A stretch of DNA of 64,000 bases from contig NZ_JNZO01000008.1 in NCBI RefSeq assembly GCF_000717595.1, positions 1 to 64,000 on the forward strand, given 5' to 3'. The notes below the pieces were generated by a model. It did not search any database. It was not told where the DNA came from and saw nothing but the letters and a program-made list of their open reading frames with translations. The stretch is from Streptomyces flavochromogenes. GTDB taxonomy: Bacteria; Actinomycetota; Actinomycetes; Streptomycetales; Streptomycetaceae. Made by a program: the position numbers and the translations under genes. Positions 33,519-42,897 of this stretch are shown piece after piece; the stretch's first letter is position 1; each line of letters opens with the position of its first letter.

Positions 33519-34877
33519 GTGTCGGACCCGTCGTCACGCAGACACGTACGGGGGTGGGGAGCGCTCTCCCTGGCCGTCGGAGCCGTTCTCGTCAGTACGG
33601 CGGCCCAGTCGCCCGCCGATCCCGAGCCGCGTTCCTTCGCGGTCCCGGAACCCGCCGCCCTCGTCAGGGTGGACGGCTGCTCCACCGGAGGCGTTCTCTG
33701 CTCCGCGCCCCGCCGCACCGTCGCGCTCCGCGGCGGGCCCGTTCTGACGGGGAAGGCGTTCACCCTCGCGGGCCGGGTCTCCGGGCCTGTGGAACTCGCG
33801 CTGCGCACCCCCGGGGTCCTCGCCGACGTCACCGTCACCGATCAGCGCGGCCGCCGCGTCGCAGGGACGCCGAGCGTCGACGGCACCCGATGGACCAGCG
33901 TCGCGCCGCTCCCCGCGGGCGCCCGGTACGCGGCCCGCCTCGTCGTCGAGCGGGCCGGCGCCCGGGGCCCGGACCGCCACCTCGCCCGTCTGGACTTCCG
34001 TACGGTGGCGGCTCCCGCCGGGGAACGGTTCACGGTCACCTTCGGACCCGGCGACGGCGGCACGTACGGCGTGGGCCAGCCGGTCACCGCCGAACTCAGC
34101 CACCCCGTACCGGCGGACGAACCCGAGGCCCGGCGAGTCGTCGAACGCGCCCTCCTCGTACGGACCGAGCCCCATGTCGAGGGGGCCTGGTACTGGGTCG
34201 ACTCCGACACCCTCCACTACCGGCCCCGCGCGTACTGGCCCGCCCGCACCACGGTCCGGGTGCGCAGCGGCCTCGACGGGGCCATGGTCATCGGCGGTCT
34301 GTACGGCGGCCGCTCACGGCCCGTCACCTTCACCACCGGGGTCCGGCTCGAAGCGGTCACGGACGTCGCCGCCCTCAGGACGACCGTGTTCCGGGACGGC
34401 GAACCGCTCCGCACCTTCCCGGTCACCACCGGCAAGGCCGGCTACCGCACCCGGGGCGGCACCAAGGTCGTCCTCGGCAAGGAGCCGCTCGTCCGGATGC
34501 GCGGCGACTCCATCGGCATCGCCCGCGGCAGCGGCGACTACTTCGATCTGAAGGTCCGCTGGGCCACCCGGGTGACCTGGAGCGGTGAGTACCTGCACGC
34601 CGCCCCCTGGTCGCTCGACGCACAGGGCAGCGAGAACGTCAGCCACGGTTGCATCGGCATGAGCACGGAGGACGCCGCCTGGCTGTTCTCCACCGTGCGC
34701 GAGGGCGATCTCGTCCGCGTGGTCAACGGGTACGGCGCACTCATGACCCCCTTCGACAACGGCTTCGGCGACTGGAACCTCAGCTGGCCCGAGTGGCGCC
34801 GGGGCAGCGCCTTCGCCCCGGGCGCCGCGGCGCCCCGCTCCGGAAGCGCCGCGGCCGCCCTCCGCCCGGCACTGTGA
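33519..34877 (+). CDS. L,D-transpeptidase (YkuD) with Ig-like domains, secreted
   Basis: About 452 aa. The hydrophobic signal GWGALSLAVGAVLVSTAA lies near the N-terminus. The middle contains two Ig-like segments (about 70-240). The catalytic YkuD domain is C-terminal: LHAAPWSLDAQGSENVSHG with the nucleophile in SHGCIGM, and LFSTVREGDLVRVV. It should form 3-3 peptidoglycan crosslinks or attach proteins to the wall. GTG 33519 is chosen for GGGGAGG two to three nt upstream. The first Ig-like segment has CSTGGVLCSAP, a probable disulfide. Confidence 0.92.
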   Translation: MSDPSSRRHVRGWGALSLAVGAVLVSTAAQSPADPEPRSFAVPEPAALVRVDGCSTGGVLCSAPRRTVALRGGPVLTGKAFTLAGRVSGPVELALRTPGVLADVTVTDQRGRRVAGTPSVDGTRWTSVAPLPAGARYAARLVVERAGARGPDRHLARLDFRTVAAPAGERFTVTFGPGDGGTYGVGQPVTAELSHPVPADEPEARRVVERALLVRTEPHVEGAWYWVDSDTLHYRPRAYWPARTTVRVRSGLDGAMVIGGLYGGRSRPVTFTTGVRLEAVTDVAALRTTVFRDGEPLRTFPVTTGKAGYRTRGGTKVVLGKEPLVRMRGDSIGIARGSGDYFDLKVRWATRVTWSGEYLHAAPWSLDAQGSENVSHGCIGMSTEDAAWLFSTVREGDLVRVVNGYGALMTPFDNGFGDWNLSWPEWRRGSAFAPGAAAPRSGSAAAALRPAL

Positions 34878-35127
34878 CCGCTCGGGGGTCCGGCATCGGT
34901 TCAGCGCTCCGGTGTCGGGCCGTCCGCCTCGGTCGGCATCTCCGGTGCCGTGGGAACCCCCGCCGGAGAGGGCGCACCGATGCTCCGCCTCGGGTGCCGC
35001 CGCGACTCCGCGCCGACCAGGACGCCCGGGGGCGATCGCGGCCACGGTGACCCGGGCGAAGTCCGGCTCGGCGTCCGACCACGCCGCCGTGGCCGCGGGG
35101 CGGTCGCCCTGCGGCCGAGGGCGTGTC

Positions 35128-36738
35128 CTACCGGTACTCGACCGTCAGTGTCACCGGCGTCGCCTGGTTCACGAAGAGGTACGCGGTCCCGGTCGGCGCC
35201 GACGAGAACCCGAGCCGGAACTGCGTGACCCCGCTCCGGTTCAGCGCCGCGAGCGCTTCCGCCGACAGGTCCGTCGACACCGCGCTCCCCGACGTGAACG
35301 CGTCGACGCGCGCCGCGCCCGCCACCGTCGCCGCCGCCGACCAGTCCGCCGGCTCGACCGCGCAGCCGCCGAAGCAACCCGTGCGCAGGTCCACCTGCAG
35401 CCGGTTGCCCGAGGGCGACGCCCACGGATCGCCCGAGCCGCTCGACCTGGTGACGGTCAGCCAGGCCCGGGTGACCTCCTTGCCGGCCGGGATCCGGGAG
35501 GTGTCGAAGGAGACCACCGACCGGTTCACCTTGCCGTCCGTCCCCCGCCCCAGCGCGAGCCCGTACGCGTCCTCCAGGGTGCCGACCGCCGCGCCCGAAC
35601 CGTCCGCCGCCGCCTTCACGTACCCGTCCTCGGCGTCCGTGCTCGACAGGATCGTCCGGTCGCCCGCGGGCGGGGGCGTGCCGGTGCCGCGCAGCGCCCG
35701 CACCATGCCCATGACCGCCTCGATCTGCTTCCCGCCGTGCCGGGCGTAGGCCGTGTCACCGAGGTAGCCCCACCAGTTCCAGCAGCCGTTCGGGTTCTCC
35801 AGGGTCGTGGTCGGTGCCGCCTGCGGATACAGCACGATCATGTCGTTGGTGTCCGCGTACTCGTTCAGGTACGCGTTCTCGACGAACCGGGTCCCGAAGC
35901 CCTGGTACGCGTATCCCTGCTTGCAGCCGTGCAGGGCCACGAGCAGCTTGCAGCGCGCTCCCTGCGCGCACGAGGCCGGGACGTACGCGAAGCCCTCCGC
36001 GCCCATCGACAGGGCGGCCGCCGAGCCGCCCGGCGCGTACGCGTTCTGGTCGAAGCGGATCAGGGAGCCGCCGGTTCCGGACCCGGGCGCCGTGACCGCG
36101 CCGAAGAGATGCCCGAGCAGCGCCCCCTCCGCGTCGATCCCGCAGTTGTTGAGGAACGGAGTCTGCGTCACCGTGCAGGAGTTGGGGCCGAGCGGAGTGA
36201 TCCAGGCGTGTCCCGCCGCCGTCGACCGGTTGTACTGGACCCGCGCGCCGAAGCGGCCGTAGTAGTCGGCGAGCGCGTCCGCCACCGGCCGCTTCACCGT
36301 GGTGTCGCCCGAGCCGCTGAACACGTACACCGGGTCACCGGCCAGATTCGCCACCGGATCGACCTGGCCCTGCGCGGACCGGTCGCGCGTGGCCTGTTCG
36401 AGGGCGGCGAGCTGAAGGTTCTGCGTGGTGTCCATACAGGCGTTGAGCGCCGTGGCGAGCTGGCCGCGCGCGCAGTCGTACGGCCCCGACGCGAACGCAG
36501 CCGAGCCCTGGAACGTACCCGAGTACGCGACGTGCAGCTGGGTGGCCATGTACCCGCCGGACGACACCCCGGCACTGAACACGGAGCCGATGTCGTAGCC
36601 CTGGAGCGTGCCGGGCACGGGCGGGGGAGCGGCGGCCCCGGCGGGGGACGCGGTGGGACACAGGGTCGCGGCGACGCACAGCAGCAGCGCCGCGAAGCGG
36701 CGTGGCCCGCGGCGACGGAGGGGACGGGGTGAACGCAT
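35128..36738 (-). CDS. Secreted PHB-depolymerase-family esterase with C-terminal beta domain
   Basis: 536 aa with a signal peptide (RRFAALLLCVAATLCPTASP). The catalytic domain has the lipase box GVSSGGYMA (about 58), an Asp site in VYVFSGSGDTTVKRP and a His site in AAGHAWITP, plus many cysteines (CDxx, CMDTTQ, NSCTVTQ, NNCGID, ASCAQGARCKLLVALHGCKQG). A later domain (about 375-536; TILSSTDAEDGYVKA ... VDLRTGCFGGCAVEPADW) looks like a DNRLRE/carbohydrate-binding-like beta module for surface attachment. It would hydrolyse poly(3-hydroxybutyrate) or a related polyester outside the cell. About 250 bp separates it from the transpeptidase gene, with nothing recognisable in it. Confidence 0.9.
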   Translation of the reverse strand: MRSPRPLRRRGPRRFAALLLCVAATLCPTASPAGAAAPPPVPGTLQGYDIGSVFSAGVSSGGYMATQLHVAYSGTFQGSAAFASGPYDCARGQLATALNACMDTTQNLQLAALEQATRDRSAQGQVDPVANLAGDPVYVFSGSGDTTVKRPVADALADYYGRFGARVQYNRSTAAGHAWITPLGPNSCTVTQTPFLNNCGIDAEGALLGHLFGAVTAPGSGTGGSLIRFDQNAYAPGGSAAALSMGAEGFAYVPASCAQGARCKLLVALHGCKQGYAYQGFGTRFVENAYLNEYADTNDMIVLYPQAAPTTTLENPNGCWNWWGYLGDTAYARHGGKQIEAVMGMVRALRGTGTPPPAGDRTILSSTDAEDGYVKAAADGSGAAVGTLEDAYGLALGRGTDGKVNRSVVSFDTSRIPAGKEVTRAWLTVTRSSGSGDPWASPSGNRLQVDLRTGCFGGCAVEPADWSAAATVAGAARVDAFTSGSAVSTDLSAEALAALNRSGVTQFRLGFSSAPTGTAYLFVNQATPVTLTVEYR

Positions 36739-36907
36739 GGGATCTCCCGGGCGGCTCGTTCCTGACGGAGGGTCGGCCGGGAGGTTATGGCCGGTCCGGA
36801 GCCCTCCTCCATGGGCGAGGACGCCACAATCCGGCCACTCCGGTATGGCGGCCCGTCACCTGGCAGCCGCCGTGGGCCCGCCCGACGCGAGCTGCGAGGA
36901 TGCGGTC

Positions 36908-37426
36908 ATGGAACACCACGAGGACAGGGACGGGCTGCTGGCCGAGGCGGTCACGCTGCGGGGAGAGGGCCACCGGGAAGAGGCCCGCGAGCGGCTCGTC
37001 GCCCTCGCCGCCCGGCACCCGGAGGACGCGGAGATCGCGTACCAGACGGCCTGGGCGCACGACGTCCTCGGGCTGGAGAAGGAGGCCGTGCCGTACTACG
37101 AGCGCGCCCTCGCGGGCGGCGGGGCCACGGGCACCGGGCTCACCCCCGAGGACCGGCGCGGCGCGCTCCTCGGCCTCGGCAGCACCTATCGCGTCCTCGG
37201 CCGCCACGACGATTCCGTCGCCCTCCTGACGGGCGCCGTCGAGGAGTTCCCGGAGGACGGGTCCCTGCGGACCTTCCTCGCGATGGCCCTCTACAACACC
37301 GGGCGGCACCACGAGTCGACCCGGCTGCTGCTCCGCCTGCTCGCCGCCACCAGCGAGGACCCGTCCGTACGGCAGTACCGCCGGGCCATCGAGCACTACG
37401 CCGAGGACCTCGACGCGATCGAGTGA
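36908..37426 (+). CDS. Tetratricopeptide-repeat protein
   Basis: 172 aa, all helical, with about three TPR units: AVTLRGEGHREEARERLVALAARHPEDAEIAYQTAWAHDVLGLEKEAVPYYERAL, GALLGLGSTYRVLGRHDDSVALLTGAVEEFPEDG, FLAMALYNTGRHHESTRLLLRLL. It is a small protein-protein interaction module of a type often annotated in Streptomyces as a tetratricopeptide protein. It is cytoplasmic and single-standing. Confidence 0.9.
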   Translation: MEHHEDRDGLLAEAVTLRGEGHREEARERLVALAARHPEDAEIAYQTAWAHDVLGLEKEAVPYYERALAGGGATGTGLTPEDRRGALLGLGSTYRVLGRHDDSVALLTGAVEEFPEDGSLRTFLAMALYNTGRHHESTRLLLRLLAATSEDPSVRQYRRAIEHYAEDLDAIE

Positions 37427-37520
37427 GCCGTGGACGGGCCGCTTACCGTCGCCCGTTCACCGACGGCGCCGGGTCACCCGCGTCGTCGGTCCACCGCCGC
37501 GGTCCGGTCCGAGGCGGCCG

Positions 37521-37838
37521 TCAGTCGTTCACCGCCGTCAGGAGCACCACCGCGTCGTCCAGGGCGGTGATCCCGTGCCGTTCCCTGAGCACCCGCAGCG
37601 TGCCCGTCGACAGCTCCTCCGCCCGGCCCGCCATCGTCAGGTTCACCCGGCCCCGCAGCACCTGGAGGCTCGCCGCCGGCGGCGCGTTGTGCTCGTCGAG
37701 GGACGTGCCCGCCGTCAGGGCGATGACGGACTGCCGGAGCACCCCGTCGTGCATGATCAGATGGGCGCTGCGCCCGTGCGGTGCGGTGCGGGCCGCGGCC
37801 ATGTGCTCGTCGGCGAGGGCGGTGAGGTCCAGCTTCAT
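37521..37838 (-). CDS. Small cupin protein
   Basis: 105 aa, a single cupin barrel: LIMHDGVLRQSVIALTAGTSLDEHNAPPAASLQVLRGRVNLTMAGRAEELSTGTL. It has only some of the histidines of metal-binding cupins, so metal-dependent catalysis is doubtful. The start overlaps the stop of the MFS gene upstream (ATGA), so it is the second gene of that operon. Confidence 0.88.
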   Translation of the reverse strand: MKLDLTALADEHMAAARTAPHGRSAHLIMHDGVLRQSVIALTAGTSLDEHNAPPAASLQVLRGRVNLTMAGRAEELSTGTLRVLRERHGITALDDAVVLLTAVND

Positions 37839-39109
37839 GACTCTCCCTGCGGGATGCGCGGGCGGATACCCCCAGCCTCCCGTGTGACGTCCGGGACGCA
37901 ACTCGGGGCCGCCTGTCCGGAACGCACCACCACGATCGCGCCCGCGGCGACGAACACCCCGGCGGCGAGCAGCGCCGCGGACCAGCCGTGCTCCGCGTAC
38001 AGCCAGGACCCGGCGAGGGAGCCGAGCGCCCCGCCGCAGAAGGTGGCCAGCATGAAGACGGTGTTGACCCGCGCGGCCACCTCCCGGCCGATCCCGAAGA
38101 TCCTCGCCTGGTTGGCCACCTGGCAGGAGCTGACCCCGGCCACCAGCAGATTCGCCGCCGCGACCAGGCCCACGGCGGAGTGCGGGACCAGGCCGGCGAC
38201 ACCGAGCCCGAGCCCCGCGAGCCCCAGGCCTCCGGCGCTCACCCGAGGTGCCCCGTACCGGTCGGTGAGCGGTCCCGCCGTCGCCGAGAGCAGCGCGGCG
38301 GGCAGGGTCAGAACCCCGAAGAGCCCGGCCATCCCCGGCCCGTACCCCAGCGGCGGCGCCGCCAGGTGGAAGGCGAGTACCGCCCAGAAGACACTGAACG
38401 CGGCGAAGACACAGGCCCCGAGCAGCGCCGAGACCCGCAGCGCGCGATGGGCCGCCAGGAGCTTGGGCAGCCCGGCGAGCAGCCTGGCGTACGAGGTGCG
38501 ACCGCGCGCCCCCAGCCGCTCGGGCAGTCGGCGGGGCAGGACGCACAGCAGGGCCGCCGTCGCCACGGCGGCCACGACGTAGGCCGCCCGCCAGCTGCCG
38601 CCGGCGTCCGTGACGGCACCCGAGACCGTACGCGAGAGGGTCGAGCCCAGTGTGAGCCCGAGGCCCACGAGCCCCACGGCCCGGGCCTGCCGCCCGGGGC
38701 CCGCGAGCACGGCCGCCACCGGGGTGAGGATCTGCGGAAGCACCGTCGTGGTGGACAGCGCGAGCGTCGCCAGCGTCAGCGTGACCACACCGGGTGCCGC
38801 CGCCGCGACGAGCAGAGCGGTGGTGGTGAGGGCGAGTAGCACCGAGGTCAGGCGTCGGAGCCGCGCCGTGTCGGCCAGCGGTACGAGCAGCAGGATGCCG
38901 AGCGCGTACCCGATCTGCGCGGCCGAGGCGACGAGTCCCGCCGTCCGCTCCGACACGTCGAGGCCCCGGGCGACAGCGGCGAGGAGCGGCTGCGGGAAGT
39001 AGATGTTGGCGACGGTGACGGCGCCGGCGACCGCGAAGAGCGGGACGTTCACCCGCAGGGGCCGCTCGGACGCGGTGGCGGGGGTCGGGGCGGTGGTGCG
39101 AGGGTCCAC
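37835..39109 (-). CDS. MFS transporter
   Basis: 424 aa with about 12 membrane helices (VPLFAVAGAVTVANIYFPQPLL, AQIGYALGILLLVPLAD, ...). The loop LADTARLRRLT after helix 2-3 is the MFS signature region. Start ATG 39109. It is divergent from the LysR regulator and co-translated with the cupin gene. Streptomyces relatives are exporters of small organic molecules; the substrate is unknown. Confidence 0.92.
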   Translation of the reverse strand: MDPRTTAPTPATASERPLRVNVPLFAVAGAVTVANIYFPQPLLAAVARGLDVSERTAGLVASAAQIGYALGILLLVPLADTARLRRLTSVLLALTTTALLVAAAAPGVVTLTLATLALSTTTVLPQILTPVAAVLAGPGRQARAVGLVGLGLTLGSTLSRTVSGAVTDAGGSWRAAYVVAAVATAALLCVLPRRLPERLGARGRTSYARLLAGLPKLLAAHRALRVSALLGACVFAAFSVFWAVLAFHLAAPPLGYGPGMAGLFGVLTLPAALLSATAGPLTDRYGAPRVSAGGLGLAGLGLGVAGLVPHSAVGLVAAANLLVAGVSSCQVANQARIFGIGREVAARVNTVFMLATFCGGALGSLAGSWLYAEHGWSAALLAAGVFVAAGAIVVVRSGQAAPSCVPDVTREAGGIRPRIPQGES

Positions 39110-39194
39110 GAAGTCTCTTCCGTACGGGGGAGGGGAACACCTCCAGGCTCCCGGCGCCCGGCCGTGCGGAACAAGCTGTCATCATGAAACCGGC

Positions 39195-39211
39195 GTTGAG
39201 TCACACTCAAC
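39195..39211. promoter_or_regulatory. LysR-type binding palindrome
   Basis: GTTGAGT-CAC-ACTCAAC is a perfect 7-bp inverted repeat and fits the T-N11-A core of LysR sites. It lies 28 bp before the lysR-like start and between the divergent genes. Confidence 0.62.
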
Positions 39212-39238
39212 GATCACAGGGGTCGTGCAGGAGGTCCG

Positions 39239-40129
39239 GTGCTCGAACGGTACGAGATGGAAACGTTCCTCACGCTCGCCGAGGAGCTCCACTTCGGACG
39301 CACCGGCGAGCGTCTCGGCGTCTCCACCGGCCGCGTCAGCCAGACGGTGAAGAAGCTGGAGCGCCGCGTGGGCATCCCGCTCTTCGCCCGCACCAGCCGC
39401 AGCGTCGTCCTCACCCCGGTCGGTCTGCGCCTGTACGAGGACCTCCTTCCCGCCTACGAGCAGATCCGTACGGCCCTGGAGCGGGCCACCGGGGCCGGAC
39501 GCGGCGTCCATGGGCGACTGCGGGCCGGCTTCGGCACCCCCTGGGACGCCGAACTGCTCACGGCCGCCGCCGACGCCCTCGTCGACCGCCATCCCGGCTG
39601 CGAGATCACCGTCCGCGAGGTCCCCCTCGACGGCGGAGTCCGGCCCCTCCAGGACGGCGAGCTCGACATCCTGCTCGCCGCCTTCCCCGTGCGCGAGCCG
39701 GAGCTGACCACCGGCCCCGTCGTCGTCCGCGACGACCGGGTGCTGCTGCTGCCCGCCGCCCACCCGCTGGCCGGACGACCCTCCCTCGGCCTGGAGGACC
39801 TCGCCGAGCTGCCCCTGATCACCACCGCGGGCGCCCACCCGCGCCATTGGCTCGACCACCACTACCCCCGGCGGACCCCGTCCGGGGCCGCCATCCCGCG
39901 GGGCCCGGTCGCGGCCACCTGGCAGGAGGTCCTCTCCCATGTGACGGCGGGCCGGGGCGTCACCCCGGGCGCGGCCCTGGGCGCTCGTTACCATCCCCGG
40001 CCCGGCATCGCCTACGTCGCCCTGCGGGACGCCCCGCCCCTGGAGTACGGCCTCGTCTGGCCCACCGCCGCCGACTCCGCCCTGATCAGGGCGTTCGTGG
40101 CGGCGGTCGGGGCCGTACGAGAGGCCTGA
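39239..40129 (+). CDS. LysR-family transcriptional regulator
   Basis: 296 aa, GTG start with GGAGG upstream. The N-terminal helix-turn-helix is METFLTLAEELHFGRTGERLGVSTGRVSQTVKKLERRVGIPLFAR, followed by a substrate-binding domain (about 90-296). It is divergent from the MFS/cupin operon and probably activates or represses it through the palindrome at 39195-39211. The inducer is unknown. Confidence 0.93.
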   Translation: MLERYEMETFLTLAEELHFGRTGERLGVSTGRVSQTVKKLERRVGIPLFARTSRSVVLTPVGLRLYEDLLPAYEQIRTALERATGAGRGVHGRLRAGFGTPWDAELLTAAADALVDRHPGCEITVREVPLDGGVRPLQDGELDILLAAFPVREPELTTGPVVVRDDRVLLLPAAHPLAGRPSLGLEDLAELPLITTAGAHPRHWLDHHYPRRTPSGAAIPRGPVAATWQEVLSHVTAGRGVTPGAALGARYHPRPGIAYVALRDAPPLEYGLVWPTAADSALIRAFVAAVGAVREA

Positions 40130-40139
40130 CCCCGCCCGT

Positions 40140-41480
40140 TCAGTCTCCCTCGCGGGGAACGAGGGCACCCGTGAGATGGTCGTACGCCACGTGCGCGTGC
40201 AGCCGGACGCCGGTGACGAGGGTGCCGTCGTCCGCGTAGAAGTGCGGGTTGTGATTGGTCACCAGACCGCGTCCACCGGGCATGGGCACCGGTCGCCCGG
40301 ACTCGTCCAGGGTGGCGTCCTGGACGCCGAGCATCACGTACAGGCCGCCGAAGCGGCTCACGAACTCGGACACGTCGTCGTACCCGAGTGTCGCCCCCGT
40401 CTCCAGCACCCGTTCCCCGCCCGCCACACGGCGGAGGGTCGGGAGCCCCGCCTCCACCCACGGCCTGCTGTTGTGCACGGGGGGCACGGGCTGCAGGTAC
40501 TCCACCGTGGCCGTCGCCCCGAACGCCGCCGCCGAATGCTCCGCGAGCACCGTGAGACGCTGCTCGACCTGTGCCATGTCGGACTCCACGGCACACCGGA
40601 CCGTGCCCCACAGCGTCACCGTCTGCCCGACGATGTTGAAGCGGCCGACGTCCTCGACGTGGCCGATGGACACCGTGACCGGGGCGAACGCCGACACCTG
40701 CCGGTACAGCTGGCCGATGCCCGTCAGGACCGCCCCCACCGCGGGCATCGGATCGATCCCCTCCCAGGGCGTGGAGCCGTGGGTCTGCTTCCCGGTGACG
40801 ACGATGCGGACGAGGGCCGAGGCGCCGTACTGATTGCCGATGCGGTAGCCCACGTACCCCTTCGGGTACGGCGTCACGTGGAGCCCGAACGCCATCGTCG
40901 GCACCGGGTCGGCGAACGCGCCCGCCTCGATCATCGCCCGCGCCCCGCCCTCCTCGGTCACCGGCGGGCCCTCCTCTGCGGGCTGGAAGACGAAGAGCAC
41001 GGTGCCCGGCAGCCGGTCGCGCACCCCCGCGAGCACCGTCGCCGCGCCGAGCAGCGCCGCCGTGTGGCAGTCGTGTCCACAGGCGTGCGAGACGGGGAAC
41101 GGGCCGCCCGGATAGTCGGCGTCGACCACATCGGAGGCGAAGTCCGCCCCGCACAGGTCCTGGACCGGCAGCGCGTCCATGTCCGCCCGCAGCGCCACCA
41201 CCCGCTCGCCCGCGGCCCCGCCGCGCAGCACACCCACGACCCCGTGCCCGGCGATGCCGGTACGGACCTCGTCCAGGCCGAGGGAACGCAGGTGGTCCGC
41301 CACCAGGCGGGCCGTGTTCACCTCACGGTTGGACAGCTCCGGACTCCGGTGCAGACGGTGCCGCCAGGCCACCACCCGATCCGCCACCTCGGCCGCCCGC
41401 TCGTCCAGTTCGTCGTGGATCGCCTCGCCGCCCAACGTGACTCCCTGTCGTTTCGTCCGATGCCGATCGGCCGTGGTCAT
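40140..41480 (-). CDS. M20-family amidohydrolase (hippurate/carboxylate type)
   Basis: 446 aa from ATG 41480; TTG 41435, with AGGGAG upstream, is a credible later start (431 aa). Metal-binding motifs: SHACGHDCHTAALLG (Cys/His cluster), FQPAEEGPP (catalytic Glu), HVTPYPKGYVG, and the lid domain QTHGSTPWEGIDP. It hydrolyses N-acyl amino acids or similar amides in the cytoplasm. Its end lies 10 bp from the convergent lysR gene. Confidence 0.92.
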   Translation of the reverse strand: MTTADRHRTKRQGVTLGGEAIHDELDERAAEVADRVVAWRHRLHRSPELSNREVNTARLVADHLRSLGLDEVRTGIAGHGVVGVLRGGAAGERVVALRADMDALPVQDLCGADFASDVVDADYPGGPFPVSHACGHDCHTAALLGAATVLAGVRDRLPGTVLFVFQPAEEGPPVTEEGGARAMIEAGAFADPVPTMAFGLHVTPYPKGYVGYRIGNQYGASALVRIVVTGKQTHGSTPWEGIDPMPAVGAVLTGIGQLYRQVSAFAPVTVSIGHVEDVGRFNIVGQTVTLWGTVRCAVESDMAQVEQRLTVLAEHSAAAFGATATVEYLQPVPPVHNSRPWVEAGLPTLRRVAGGERVLETGATLGYDDVSEFVSRFGGLYVMLGVQDATLDESGRPVPMPGGRGLVTNHNPHFYADDGTLVTGVRLHAHVAYDHLTGALVPREGD

Positions 41481-41574
41481 GGGGTACGTGCTCCACCAGG
41501 CTGCCACCCCCGGCGGCACCCGGCACCGTCCCGGCGCGGATCCGCCGCACCCTCACGACCGTCGAACCGGCCGT

Positions 41575-42897
41575 CTAGCCGATCGTCACCACGCGCGCCC
41601 AGTCGGGCGGGGTGTCCGGCTCGTAGTCGGGATCGTTCTCGATCCACGAACCGCCCGGCGACCCGTCGCGGGGGAACAGCCCCACCACCGTCCGGCAGGG
41701 CGGCCGCTCGGCCGGCCATGGGGTCTGGCCGTCCGTCAGGACCACGACGACGTCGGGCCGGGCTGCCGTCCGCAGCGCCCGTGAGAAGCCCGTACGGAGA
41801 TCCGTACCGCCGCCGCCCACCAACGGGATGCCCTCGGCACGGCACAACGGATGCACGGTACGGGCCGCCGCGTCGCACGACATCACGGTCACCAGGTCGC
41901 GACGCCCGCCCACGGCCCGGGAGATCGCGGCCACCTCCAGGAGCGCGCCGCCCAGCTCCGCGTCGCTCACCGACCCGGACGTGTCCACGATCACCGTGAC
42001 CCGGGGCGGTCTGCGCCGGAGACTCGGCAGCACGGCACCCGGCAACCCCGCCGAGCGCCGCGACGGCCGGCCGTACGAGTAGTCCTCGCCCGCGCCGGAG
42101 GCGGATGCCGCCGAACGGACCGCGGCCCCCAACAGGTCCCGCCACGGCTGCGGCGGGTGGAAGACCTCCTCCGCCCACCGCTTCCATCCCTTCGGCGCGC
42201 TCCCCGGGCGGCCCTTGACGGCCTGCGCCACCCGGAACCGGACGCCGTCCTGCTGCTGCTCGCTGAGGCCTTCCGCGCCGTCGGGCCCCAGATCCCACTC
42301 CCGTTCCAGCCCGTCGGCACCGCTGCCGCAGTCCAGCCAGGCGAGGTGCTGCATCCCGGATCCGAGGCCGATGCGGCGCAGGTAATCCTCCATCAACTCG
42401 CCGGAGGAGAGCCCGAGGGACTCCGGAGTGACCGCGTCCTCGGGCATGACCAGTCCGTCCCCGAACACGTCGTCGTTGATCTCGCAGTCCGCCGCGATGT
42501 TCATCAGCAGCCTGGCGCCCGGCCCGGTCAGACCGCGCTCCCGGGCGACACGGTCACCGCGCCCGTGGTGGTCGCGCAGGAGATGCGACACCTCGTGGAC
42601 CCACACGCCGGCCAGTTCCTCGACCGGTGTCCGGTTCACGAAGACCGGCGAGACGTAGCAGCGCCAGTGCCGGTCGACCGCCATCGTCGGCACACGGCGT
42701 GACTCGACGACGTGGAGGGCGAACAACGCGGTCGCCAGATAGGGCCGGGCCCGGACGGCGAACAGCCGGGCGGCGAAGAGCTTGTCGAGGTCGAGCGCCT
42801 TCCCCGCGGCGGTGTCCACCCCGGAATCGGTGTCCGCACCCGTGCCCAGGTCCGCGTCCGTACCCGTCTCCGCACGCGCGCGCGTGGCCGTGCTCAT
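41575..42897 (-). CDS. VWA-like / DUF2201 metallopeptidase-type protein
   Basis: 440 aa. The N-terminal half has WVHEVSHLLRDHH, a zincin HExxH motif of the DUF2201 (putative metallopeptidase) family, and NIAADCEINDDVFGDGL. The C-terminal part has a MIDAS-like sequence, VTVIVDTSGSVSD (DxSxS), with VVVVLTDGQTPWP as in VWA domains. It is translated from a start overlapping the MoxR ATPase stop by 4 bp. MoxR/VWA pairs are assembly or metal-insertion chaperones. It is the last gene of the triad that begins with the 463-aa unknown. Confidence 0.9.
   Translation of the reverse strand: MSTATRARAETGTDADLGTGADTDSGVDTAAGKALDLDKLFAARLFAVRARPYLATALFALHVVESRRVPTMAVDRHWRCYVSPVFVNRTPVEELAGVWVHEVSHLLRDHHGRGDRVARERGLTGPGARLLMNIAADCEINDDVFGDGLVMPEDAVTPESLGLSSGELMEDYLRRIGLGSGMQHLAWLDCGSGADGLEREWDLGPDGAEGLSEQQQDGVRFRVAQAVKGRPGSAPKGWKRWAEEVFHPPQPWRDLLGAAVRSAASASGAGEDYSYGRPSRRSAGLPGAVLPSLRRRPPRVTVIVDTSGSVSDAELGGALLEVAAISRAVGGRRDLVTVMSCDAAARTVHPLCRAEGIPLVGGGGTDLRTGFSRALRTAARPDVVVVLTDGQTPWPAERPPCRTVVGLFPRDGSPGGSWIENDPDYEPDTPPDWARVVTIG

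Noticed and set aside
34901..35425. 174-residue minus-strand ORF overlapping the PHB depolymerase end
   Set aside because: Off-frame of the esterase over most of its length, with Arg/Gly-rich composition; shadow.
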